A DNA stretch of 64,000 nt, taken from positions 1 to 64,000 of the forward strand of contig CALGKA010000033.1 in assembly GCA_937927895.1 (NCBI GenBank), read 5' to 3'. This DNA comes from an uncultured Granulosicoccaceae bacterium. Its GTDB lineage: Bacteria; Pseudomonadota; Gammaproteobacteria; Granulosicoccales; Granulosicoccaceae. The position numbers and the translations under genes are program-made. This document shows positions 54,562 through 62,741 of the stretch, piece by piece (position 1 is the first letter of the stretch; every line of letters begins with the position of its first letter). The notes under the pieces were generated by a model. That model ran no database searches, was not told the origin of the DNA, and saw nothing but the letters and a program-made list of their open reading frames with translations.

Positions 54562-55716
54562 CTAACCCTCAAGCTTAACAACACATTCTAAATGCGAAGT
54601 CTGTGGAAACATATCAAGCGGCTGCACAGAGCCTACTTGATAGCCATTATTGACAAGCAACTTAAGGTCACGAGCAAGAGTTGCCGCGTGACAAGAAACA
54701 TAGATTAGTTCTTTTGCCGGGCGCTTGCACAACGCTTCACAAACAGCAGTATCCAGCCCTGCCCGTGGTGGATCAACAATACAAAAGCTTTTTTTAACCT
54801 TGATTTTATCTAACGCCTCTTCTACTTTCGCCAATAGATACTTAACATTCTGCAACCCCTGTTGCCTTGCACGAGATTGAGCCAAAGTAATATTGTCTGG
54901 CATTGCATCAATACCCAACACCGCGGCTTCAGGCAATTTTTTTGCTATCGTATTTGTCCAATCACCACGACCACAGTACAAATCATTCACGATTGTAGTA
55001 TCGCTATTGCTCACCGCTTCAAGAACAATATCATTCAGTACCTGGCCCATTTCGGTATTGACTTGCCGAAAACCCAAGGCACTTGTCTGTTTAGGTTTTA
55101 GCGCCTCCACAGACACTTTATTTTCGGTCACCCCAATTTCTACCTTAGCAGCCGCCATACCTGCAAAGCCTTTTTCAAGCCGCTGGTTAATTAGATCATC
55201 CGCGATCTCACACTTAGCTATAGCAATTAGCTTATTACTCTTTTTACGCATAAAGTGAAAACCACCATCACGAATTTGACCCTGGATTCGATTCCGATAG
55301 CGTGTCGGCTTTGGTGAAGAGATGATCGGCTTAATTTCAATATCAGCCAGCCCACCAATGCGGGCCAGCGTTTCACGCAGCTCTGCAACCTTTACCTCCA
55401 GTTGCATTTGATACGGAATATGCAACCAATCGCAGCCACCACATTTACCAAAGTAGCTGCACGACGGTTCTATGCGATCCGCACTTGGTTCTACCACCTC
55501 TAGCAACTCAGCGATCAAAAAAGAGCCTTTATCTTGCTGCACTTTTATACGTACCTGATCACCGGGCATGGTGTACGGTACAAAAACTACCTGCTCATCC
55601 AGATGCCCCAAGCCATCTCCAGCATTGGTGAGAGCGGTAATAGCAAGGGTTAGCTCGCGCCCCTTATATTTTCCAGACGCTTGATGCCGCTTACTTTTTA
55701 TTCTGTTAATGTTCAT
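54562..55716 (-). CDS. rlmD: RlmD/RumA-type RNA uridine-C5 methyltransferase
   Basis: A 384-aa SAM-dependent methyltransferase. A TRAM domain covers residues 16-80. The iron-sulfur cysteines are CSYFGKCGGC (C86, C92, C95) plus a later Cys near 173. The SAM-binding/catalytic region has LYCGRGDWTN and DPPRAGLD, and the nucleophile is in YVSCHAATLARD (Cys342). E. coli RlmD methylates U1939 of 23S rRNA; this protein is shorter than the usual 430 aa, so RlmC/RumA-like specificity is not excluded. Confidence 0.85.
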   Translation of the reverse strand: MNINRIKSKRHQASGKYKGRELTLAITALTNAGDGLGHLDEQVVFVPYTMPGDQVRIKVQQDKGSFLIAELLEVVEPSADRIEPSCSYFGKCGGCDWLHIPYQMQLEVKVAELRETLARIGGLADIEIKPIISSPKPTRYRNRIQGQIRDGGFHFMRKKSNKLIAIAKCEIADDLINQRLEKGFAGMAAAKVEIGVTENKVSVEALKPKQTSALGFRQVNTEMGQVLNDIVLEAVSNSDTTIVNDLYCGRGDWTNTIAKKLPEAAVLGIDAMPDNITLAQSRARQQGLQNVKYLLAKVEEALDKIKVKKSFCIVDPPRAGLDTAVCEALCKRPAKELIYVSCHAATLARDLKLLVNNGYQVGSVQPLDMFPQTSHLECVVKLEG

Positions 55717-55857
55717 TGTCTTAATGTTATACGAGCGATCAGTCAGACACCTAGTACTTTACTCAGTAAAAGTGCCTATTTGCTTCTACAAGCTGCTTAT
55801 CGTAAATCTCGTGTAAGATCATTCAATGATCCTCACATCAACAACAACGACCGCAAA

Positions 55858-56310
55858 ATGAAAATCTGGGTAGATGCCGATGCGTGCCCCGTGGCGATGC
55901 GCAAAATTCTTTTCAAAGCTGCGCTACGCACGGGCACACAAGTAACACTGATCGCCAATCACGCGGTATCAGTACCACCATCACCACTAGTCACCATGCG
56001 ACAAGTGCCGCAGGGATTTGATGTTGCCGACGACGAAATCGTACGCCTGGTAGAGTCAGGGCACCTTGTTATCACCAGCGACATCCCCCTTGCCAGCGAG
56101 GCTATTGAAAAGGGCGCAACAGTAATTAACGGCCGCGGCGAATTACTAGACAAACAAAATATACGCGGCTTACTCAGTATGCGTGATTTCATGGATACGC
56201 TACGCGGCAGCGGTATTCAAACAGGCGGGCAATCAGCATTAGGACAAACAGAAATAAAAGCATTTGCCGATCAACTGGATCGCTGGCTAGCACGCCAGGC
56301 CAATAAATAG
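55858..56310 (+). CDS. yaiI: YaiI/YqxD (UPF0178, DUF188) family protein
   Basis: A 150-aa PIN-like fold protein. It starts MKIWVDADACPVAMRKILFK, the typical family opening, and has PQGFDVADDEIVRLVESGHLVITSDIPLA split by a short turn, and INGRGELLDKQNIRGLLSMRDFMD. Members are putative nucleases of unknown target. The internal ATG at 55858 is used because family similarity starts there; the frame is open to 55681. Confidence 0.86.
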   Translation: MKIWVDADACPVAMRKILFKAALRTGTQVTLIANHAVSVPPSPLVTMRQVPQGFDVADDEIVRLVESGHLVITSDIPLASEAIEKGATVINGRGELLDKQNIRGLLSMRDFMDTLRGSGIQTGGQSALGQTEIKAFADQLDRWLARQANK

Positions 56311-56456
56311 ACATACTTGGCAGACGAAGTGGCGCATTCCTTATAGCCGATAAAAATGCTCAGCGAAATTCTTAACCCATACCCTTAATCAACAACCCAA
56401 GAACGCACCTATTCATATAAATGTAGTACGATCCACCGTAGGGAATGGGAACACCA

Positions 56457-57433
56457 ATGATTACCGAAAAGCTCCAACACAAGCTTAATAAGATCAAATC
56501 CGGTCAGTATAAGAGCACCGATTTTATTATCGCCGATGCCAAAGATGCTGATATGGCATTCGGAATAGCTGCCCCTGGACCAGCTGCCAACGGTACTCAC
56601 TACAAAACCCGTGAAGACTACCTAACCGCCATGTCTGCCATGGCAGAAAGTGAGCTTATCGATATTCTTTTAATGTCTGCATCATCGGCTGAAGCACTCC
56701 ATTCACGCAACCTGTTCAAACAAGTACAGGTCACACCCGCAGTCAGACTAAACGACACAACCGATATCTGGTCGGCACGCGGTTCAAACTACCGTGAAAG
56801 TCCCTCTATGCCTTTTGCAACTGCCGACCTCGATGCAATCAAGGGATTGTGCCAACTAGGGTTATATTCGATAACATTCAGCAATAATCTAAAAGCAGAT
56901 AAAGCGACCCTTGAAAGCTATCGCGATTTCGGCTAGCTATCAGAGACACAGGCATTAAACATTTTCTAGAGGTGTTTAATCCGGCATTTGATATAAAGCT
57001 TAATAATGCATCACCTGGTGACTACATCAACGACATGATTTTAAAAACGCTTGCCGGTGTCACCCAAATAGACGCGCCGCTGTTTCTAAAAATGCAATTC
57101 AATGGTCAACAAGCAATGGCTGATTTGTGCGCTTATGACCCAAGTAATTTAATTGTTGGTATCCTTGGAGGGTCAGCAGGCACCACCCGCGACACCTTCG
57201 AGCTTGCACAACAGGCAGAACAAGCAGGTGCACGTGTAGCGTTGTTTGGACGAAAAATAAACCTTGCAGAATCTCCCATTGAACTAGTAAGGCTTATGAG
57301 GTCTGTGATTGAAGGCGACCTTACCGCATCACAAGCGGTTATTGCCTACCACGATCACCTGGCTGAATTTTTAATCACGCCTCTGCGAACACTCAAAGAA
57401 GACAACTTGATTACTGAACAGGTATTACACTAA
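56457..57433 (+). pseudogene. Aldolase-like (beta/alpha-barrel) gene broken by a frameshift
   Basis: Frame one runs from 56457 to TAG 56934-56936, ending YRDFG. The next frame continues directly from 56933 (LAIRDTGIKHFLEVF) to 57433. One extra base in the GGC near 56933 would join them into one protein of about 325 aa without loss. The C-terminal part (GGSAGTTRDTFELAQQAEQ, GARVALFGRKIN) resembles class-I aldolase-like proteins. No slippery heptamer is at the junction, so programmed frameshifting is unlikely; mutation or sequencing error is favoured. Start chosen by GGGAA upstream of 56457. First gene of an operon with a PfkB kinase and SMP-30 lactonase. Confidence 0.65.
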
Positions 57434-57451
57434 CCAAGGCTGGCCACGCAT

Positions 57452-58486
57452 ATGCTAACGTCAGAACGAAAAGGCATTATAAGCGCTGGCACGTGGGCGC
57501 TTGATCGAATCAAATTAATTGACTGCTGGCCTCAAGAGGAACACTTAGCACAAATTATAGCAACCGATATGCAAGGCGGTGGTTCCGGGTACAATTTAGC
57601 GGTAGACATTGCATGCCTCGACCCTCACCTACCCGTACAAGCGATTGGCCTGGTGGGAAACGATACCGACGGTGATTTTCTATTATCACTTGCTGCAAAA
57701 AAAGGCATAGACACAAGCCAACTGCATAAAACCAAAAATGAACGCACATCGTATACAGATGTCATGAGTGATCACAATACTGGCAAGCGAACGTTCTTTC
57801 ACTACCCAGGCACCAGCCACTTACTTTCACCTGATCATTTCGATTTTAGCCAATGCAGCGGCAGACAGTTGCATCTAGGCTTACTCGGCTTGCATAACAC
57901 CATGGACTCGCCCTGGAAGGACTTTGAAAACGGCTGGGTAGCGGTGCTTGCTGCCGCCAGGGAATATGGCATAAAAACCAATCTGGAGCTTGTCTCAATT
58001 GAAAGCCAAAAAATTCGTGATATAGCACTGCCGTGCCTACCCTTTCTGGACTCTCTGATTATCAACGAATATGAACTGAGTGCTTTATCCAATAAACCAG
58101 TCTCTAACGCTAATGGTCAAGTAGACACGGCACTGTGTACAGCGGCGGCAGAATCATTAATGCAAAAGAGCGCAATGCAATACATGGTTGTGCACTTTCC
58201 ACAAGCTGCTATTGCAATCACCACTGACGGCACAGTCACCACCAAAGAGAGTTTCAATGTTCACTCATCCTGGGTTAAAAGCACAGTAGGTGCTGGTGAT
58301 GCCTTCGCCGCAGGTATGCTATACGGACAACATGAAAACTGGGCTATAGAAAAATCGTTAGAGCTTGCACACGCAGCCGCCGCTGCCAGCTTACGGGCCG
58401 CAACCGCTACGGGTTCAGTTGATAACGTGCAGGCATGCTTAGCATTTGCACAATGTGCTGATACCAAAAAGCGTCAAATTAAATAA
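57452..58486 (+). CDS. PfkB-family carbohydrate kinase
   Basis: A 344-aa sugar or nucleoside kinase. The ATP/substrate signature STVGAGDAFAAGML is near residue 275 with the catalytic Asp. The N-terminal GGGSGYNLAVDIACLD matches the first PfkB signature. The substrate is unknown. It starts 18 bases after the aldolase-like gene and is followed by the lactonase, so a sugar-catabolic unit with steps of lactone opening, phosphorylation and aldol cleavage is plausible. Confidence 0.85.
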   Translation: MLTSERKGIISAGTWALDRIKLIDCWPQEEHLAQIIATDMQGGGSGYNLAVDIACLDPHLPVQAIGLVGNDTDGDFLLSLAAKKGIDTSQLHKTKNERTSYTDVMSDHNTGKRTFFHYPGTSHLLSPDHFDFSQCSGRQLHLGLLGLHNTMDSPWKDFENGWVAVLAAAREYGIKTNLELVSIESQKIRDIALPCLPFLDSLIINEYELSALSNKPVSNANGQVDTALCTAAAESLMQKSAMQYMVVHFPQAAIAITTDGTVTTKESFNVHSSWVKSTVGAGDAFAAGMLYGQHENWAIEKSLELAHAAAAASLRAATATGSVDNVQACLAFAQCADTKKRQIK

Positions 58487-58512
58487 ATTCATAACTAGTT
58501 CGGAGATACGAG

Positions 58513-59472
58513 TTGCCACCACATAAAGACCAAAATGACTGGAAACCAAGCCAACGATATCCAGATCCACGTGTAGTGACACTAGAGCCTGAGTTCAACA
58601 AATTGATTTTGCCATTAGCAAAAGTAGAACGCTTAGCAACAGGCTTCAGGTGGTGTGAAGGTCCGGTGTGGTTCGGTGATACCCGCCAACTTATATGGAG
58701 TGATGTACCAGGCAACTGTATGTATAAGTGGGATGAACAAAGCGGCCAGACTTCAGATTTTAGAAAGCCTTCAGACAACGGTAACGGCAACACTCGAGAT
58801 CGCCACGGGCGGCTAATCACTTGCGAACACCTTAACCGGCGGGTAGTACGCACCGAATACGATGGCAACACTACTGTGATTGCAGATGCCTATAACGGTA
58901 AGCGCCTGAATTCACCTAACGATGTTATCTGTAAATCGGATGGATCAATTTGGTTTACTGACCCGGTATTCGGCATACTGGGTAACTACGAAGGTATCGT
59001 GGCAGAGCCTGAACTACCGACAAATGTTTATCGTGTAGATACTGATGGCAGTATATCCATTGTGGCAGAAGGTATTAATCAACCCAACGGTTTAGCATTT
59101 TCACCGGATGAATCAGTTTTATATATTGTTGAATCACGCAGCGAACCAAGAAATATTCTGGCTTACGATGTCAGTAATAAAAATGAACTAAGCAATAAAC
59201 GTGTTTTTATTGACTCAGGGCCAAACGGCACACCCGATGGATTCCGCGTTGATACCCATGGCAATTTATGGTGCGGCTGGGGCATGGGCCAAGACACCCT
59301 TGACGGTGTGCATGTGTTTAACAATACCGGCAAACGCATTGGTAGAATTGACCTACCAGAGCGATGCGCCAATGTTTGCTTTGGCGGTTTGCATCGCAAC
59401 CGATTATTTATGGCAGCCAGCACATCGGTCTATTCACTGTTCGTGAATACCCAGGGTGTTGCCGGCGGATAA
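58513..59472 (+). CDS. SMP-30/gluconolactonase/LRE-family protein
   Basis: A 319-aa six-bladed beta-propeller lactonase. Metal-ligand segments are visible: WCEGPVWFGDTRQLIW, NSPNDVICKSDGSIWFTDP, NQPNGLAFSPDES and TPDGFRVDTHGNLWCGWG. It would hydrolyse a sugar lactone in a periplasmic or cytoplasmic oxidative sugar pathway; no signal peptide is seen. The start is TTG, supported by GGAG at 58502-58505. Last gene of the sugar operon. Confidence 0.85.
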   Translation: MPPHKDQNDWKPSQRYPDPRVVTLEPEFNKLILPLAKVERLATGFRWCEGPVWFGDTRQLIWSDVPGNCMYKWDEQSGQTSDFRKPSDNGNGNTRDRHGRLITCEHLNRRVVRTEYDGNTTVIADAYNGKRLNSPNDVICKSDGSIWFTDPVFGILGNYEGIVAEPELPTNVYRVDTDGSISIVAEGINQPNGLAFSPDESVLYIVESRSEPRNILAYDVSNKNELSNKRVFIDSGPNGTPDGFRVDTHGNLWCGWGMGQDTLDGVHVFNNTGKRIGRIDLPERCANVCFGGLHRNRLFMAASTSVYSLFVNTQGVAGG

Positions 59473-59561
59473 AACACCCACTCTGATTTTGCCAACCGAA
59501 GACTTTGTTGCGATGTCATTTACAAGAGACCATTTTTAACAAAATAGCGCACTGCTGCCTA

Positions 59562-59589
59562 CTTACAGTGGCAGAGAACGTGCTATATT
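59562..59589 (+). promoter_or_regulatory. Candidate promoter of the second WGWDG protein gene
   Basis: CTTACA (59562-59567), 16 bases, then TATATT (59584-59589), directly followed by GTCATGAC. Weaker than the promoter at 50815-50843 but with the shared motif at nearly the same place. Confidence 0.3.
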
Positions 59590-59597
59590 GTCATGAC
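59587..59597. promoter_or_regulatory. Shared motif ATTGTCATGAC, copy 2
   Basis: Identical to 50847-50857, upstream of the related gene. Includes the palindrome GTCATGAC overlapping the predicted -10/+1 region. No copy was seen upstream of the glycosidase-like gene. Confidence 0.4.
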
Positions 59598-59656
59598 ACA
59601 ACGAAACCAGATAATATCGTTAGTTTGATAAATAAGTAACATCAGCGAAGTCAGAT

Positions 59657-61078
59657 ATGAACAAAATCACCTTATTGTTAAGCGCACTTGTACTGGTGAA
59701 TGCCGCCCCACCAACAGCACATGCAGCCGAGACATTTCAACCTGGCTGTGACTACAGTGATTCCGCACTGTACGGTGGCTATGGTTGGCACCCAACTCTT
59801 AGACAATCTTGTGACCCGGTGATCAATGAAGAGCTCGGCACAGCAGTTGAATTAACACCTGTTGTGTGGGATGGCAACGCAGATATAGCTAACCGTACTA
59901 TTCAATGCGATTTATACCAGTTTGACTCCGCGCAGCAACAATATCAGCTTGACGCCAACGATGTTCGTCGACGCTACCAGCTACAACATCTGTCATTATC
60001 ACCAACCGCACCTTTCAATGGGTGGAAAACATACATCGCTACAAACAACAGTGACTATAACCTTGCCTATGAATTCTCGGAGTGGTCAATTGAGAACGGT
60101 GTCTACAAGGGCGGTGGACCATTAGATTCACCCTACTTCGAACTCATTACAAAAGCAGACGGCTCTAAAGCGGTACGTCGTTGGTTAAGCGATAAGTTCT
60201 CTGCATGGACTACCTTTGGAAGGAACAATCAAGTAGGCTTTGAGAACTCTGGATACTACGAGTGCAGAGACCTATCAGGTGCTAACTTCGAGCCTACAGG
60301 CACCGCGGGAAATCCAACGACTAATCCTGCCTCGCTTTCTAATCTTGAATTTAGCGTTTCTCCAAATCCAGATGCCGCCCAACCTGGTGCGCTAATTAAT
60401 CAAGAGACTGGCCAGGCAGTTGATCTTATAAAAGCACACTGGAACTACAACACTGACATTGCTGGAAAAAAAATTCAGTGTGAATCAGGCAGCTTCGCAA
60501 CTTACAATTCAACCTATCAGCTGAATGGCTTTAAGTCTATAACACACCCGTACCATTACACTGATTCAGAAAATAGAATCCATTACCGACTCAACCCGGG
60601 CCATGAAGGATTGTCTCCCATTGTCGGCAGCTATTCACTTACGAACAACACGCTACAGTTTTCACAGGTTAATAACGCTGCGGCGTGGGAATACAGCTTC
60701 CTGGTTAATCCAATTTTCTCATCCGAGTACGTTGAGTTAGTCGGCAATGGCATCAGGGTTTGGCATGACGCAGATAACTATGAACAATGCTACAACATAC
60801 AACCAACAGGCAACACAATCACTGTTAATGATTCATGCGACTACAGTAGTGCTGATCTATACAATGGCTGGGGGTGGAATCCAGTAACACGGCAATCATG
60901 TGCACCGCGCACTTCAGAATGTATTGATTCAGACGGCGACGGTTGGGGCTGGGACGGTACTAATTCTTGCGAGGTTAGCACTACAATCAGCACAATCAGC
61001 ACAATTGCGACCGAATGTATCGATACCGATGGCGACGGTTGGGGTTGGGATGGTAGCGCTTCCTGCCGACTACCCTAA
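59657..61078 (+). CDS. Exported WGWDG-module protein with two unknown domains
   Basis: A 473-aa protein with a signal peptide ending near AHAAE (residue 24). In order: type-B module (C31-C52), unknown domain copy 1 (about 57-203; LGTAVELTPVVWDGNADIA), Asn/Thr/Pro linker, unknown domain copy 2 (about 247-378; TGQAVDLIKAHWNYNTDIAG), type-B (C394-C415), type-A (C422-C438), a Ser/Thr linker and type-A (C454-C470) at the extreme C-terminus. The two domain copies have matching IQC cysteines and VELV/FELI plus IRVW/VRRW motifs. No enzymatic residues are apparent. Confidence 0.75.
   Translation: MNKITLLLSALVLVNAAPPTAHAAETFQPGCDYSDSALYGGYGWHPTLRQSCDPVINEELGTAVELTPVVWDGNADIANRTIQCDLYQFDSAQQQYQLDANDVRRRYQLQHLSLSPTAPFNGWKTYIATNNSDYNLAYEFSEWSIENGVYKGGGPLDSPYFELITKADGSKAVRRWLSDKFSAWTTFGRNNQVGFENSGYYECRDLSGANFEPTGTAGNPTTNPASLSNLEFSVSPNPDAAQPGALINQETGQAVDLIKAHWNYNTDIAGKKIQCESGSFATYNSTYQLNGFKSITHPYHYTDSENRIHYRLNPGHEGLSPIVGSYSLTNNTLQFSQVNNAAAWEYSFLVNPIFSSEYVELVGNGIRVWHDADNYEQCYNIQPTGNTITVNDSCDYSSADLYNGWGWNPVTRQSCAPRTSECIDSDGDGWGWDGTNSCEVSTTISTISTIATECIDTDGDGWGWDGSASCRLP
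60836..61066 (+). repeat. C-terminal B-A-A module tail
   Basis: Type-B at 60836-60901, type-A at 60920-60970 and 61016-61066. The two type-A copies share GGCGACGGTTGGGG at DNA level (60935-60948 and 61031-61044). Confidence 0.8.
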
Positions 61079-61103
61079 AAAGGGCTTAACGGCTTAAACC
61101 TGG

Positions 61104-61133
61104 TGCCAGTGCGAATAGAGTTCCGCACTGGCA
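61104..61133. terminator. Stem-loop between convergent genes
   Basis: A perfect 10-bp stem, TGCCAGTGCG and CGCACTGGCA, with a 10-nt loop, 25 bases after the WGWDG gene stop and 4 bases before the stop of the minus-strand lipoprotein gene. No T-run, so a bidirectional terminator is likely but not proven. Confidence 0.55.
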
Positions 61134-61137
61134 TACC

Positions 61138-61506
61138 CTAGTCGGCAATAATCTCACCCAGTTTATACATAAGAAAACCGGCCCCGATCAATCCCAGGCC
61201 AGATAAAGCCAGACTATGATCTTCTTCATAGTAACTGTTGTATCGATTTACATCATCAGTAAAATCATCGACAGCCATCGCGGCGACTCCTAATCCGAAC
61301 GCTACCACTCCTGCCGCTTTAAATGGAAATGCAACGATATCCCTAACAAAGTCATCATCCCTACTCCGCCGATTTTCCTGTAACTCGCCTACCTTCACCG
61401 TGTAGCCGGATTCCAGTTGTTGATTCGAACCCATTACACCGGTAGTACTACACGCAGCCAGCGATAAGAACAAACCCACCGCAATTATTTTCTTTAACCA
61501 CTTCAT
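61138..61506 (-). CDS. Small glycine/alanine-rich lipoprotein
   Basis: A 122-aa lipoprotein: MKWLKKIIAVGLFLSLAAC is a good type-II signal with Cys19. Two hydrophobic segments later (PFKAAGVVAFGLGVAAMAV and LALSGLGLIGAGFLMYKLG) are separated by an acidic loop. AAGGTG upstream of the Met at 61506 supports this start; the frame is open to 61662 but has no signal there. Function unknown. Confidence 0.68.
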   Translation of the reverse strand: MKWLKKIIAVGLFLSLAACSTTGVMGSNQQLESGYTVKVGELQENRRSRDDDFVRDIVAFPFKAAGVVAFGLGVAAMAVDDFTDDVNRYNSYYEEDHSLALSGLGLIGAGFLMYKLGEIIAD

Positions 61507-61673
61507 ATCAAACACACCTTGGTAGCTTGCCAAGCAGAAAATTCTCTGCTGCAACAACACCAGTTTACCAATGTATCGGTGAAAGTAAGTATATTGACAG
61601 TACACCAGAGGGTTAGATTTAGTCGACAAACGCTTTAAAACACACCCAACTACTAAAACCACCTAACCCGGAC

Positions 61674-62618
61674 TCACCCCTGATTTGGCACAGTGCTTCG
61701 AGCTTTTCCGGTGCGCTTAATACCTAACCTGCGCTCTCTTTCGATAATGATAATGCCCGCTACAATAATCAACGCAACGCCGACCATCATAATACCGGTG
61801 GGAAATTCATCGAAAACAAAGTAACCCACCAATAGAGCCAAAATAATGGAGCAATACTCAAACGGGGCTATAACGGCAACCTCTGCATAGCGATAGCTTT
61901 CAGTTAATAGAATCTGCCCGACACCACCAAGCAACCCGGCAACTATCAACATCAAGGCTTCATTGCCGCTGGGTACTTTCCAACCGAAAGGAATAGTCAG
62001 TAACGCAAGCAAGGTAGACATGACTGAGAAATAAAAAACGATTGAACCAGTCGTTTCGGTGGCAACAAGCTTTCTTGCGAACACCTGTGCAAGCGCTGAG
62101 AATATCGCACCCATTAGAGCCACCAGTGCGCCGATTGTTTGAAGGCGGTTAGTCAGTTCTGCATCAAACACCGTGAGCCTTGGCGATAAAATTAACATTA
62201 CCCCGAATAAGCCAAGCAGTAACGCTGAGAACCGCACCAGCCTGATCTTTTCGCCTAAGAACATCGCAGCCAACATAGTGACCAACAACGGTGCCGCATA
62301 GCCAATAGACACAACTTCAGGCAACGGTAATAAACCAATAGCCATAAAGCCAGACGCCATGGCAAGCGTTCCCATCAAGCCTCGCCAGACATGCCCCATT
62401 GGATCATTGGCTTTTAGATTAGCGGGAAAATCACCGCTACGAACCAACCACAAAATAAGCACAGGGATCGCAAATAGAGAACGGAAAAACACAGCCTCAC
62501 CAGCGGGAATCCCGGGTGCGGTAGCCTTTATGAATCCAAACATGGTAACAAACACAAATACCGACGATACTTTCAGGGCAATACCACGAACAGGATTCAA
62601 CGATTTTCCAAAGGCCAA
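61674..62618 (-). CDS. EamA/DMT-family transporter
   Basis: A 314-aa inner-membrane transporter with ten helices in two EamA repeats. The first repeat ends near residue 140 (LLGLFGVMLIL), and the second has GLLGGVGQILLTESYRYAEVAVIAPFEYCSII shortened around a turn. Members export amino acids, purines or other metabolites. The start is TTG (62618), with no strong ribosome site, so the N-terminus may be longer. Confidence 0.8.
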   Translation of the reverse strand: MAFGKSLNPVRGIALKVSSVFVFVTMFGFIKATAPGIPAGEAVFFRSLFAIPVLILWLVRSGDFPANLKANDPMGHVWRGLMGTLAMASGFMAIGLLPLPEVVSIGYAAPLLVTMLAAMFLGEKIRLVRFSALLLGLFGVMLILSPRLTVFDAELTNRLQTIGALVALMGAIFSALAQVFARKLVATETTGSIVFYFSVMSTLLALLTIPFGWKVPSGNEALMLIVAGLLGGVGQILLTESYRYAEVAVIAPFEYCSIILALLVGYFVFDEFPTGIMMVGVALIIVAGIIIIERERRLGIKRTGKARSTVPNQG

Positions 62619-62741
62619 AGCTAGTGAATCTTTACTATAGCATCTGCGTCTATTATTGATTCTTTCATTGTTAACCGAAGCGTCTTGTTAACCAAAAAGC
62701 TACTATTAACCTCAGAACCCTAAATATTTAACTAAAAAAAT

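Noticed and set aside
54393-54584. 63-codon frame in the gap before the RlmD-type gene
   Set aside because: It is produced by the four 14-bp tandem repeats and lacks a ribosome site.
56930-56972. Programmed -1 ribosomal frameshift in the aldolase-like gene
   Set aside because: No slippery X-XXY-YYZ heptamer or downstream pseudoknot-like GC stem lies at the junction; a one-base loss explains it more simply.
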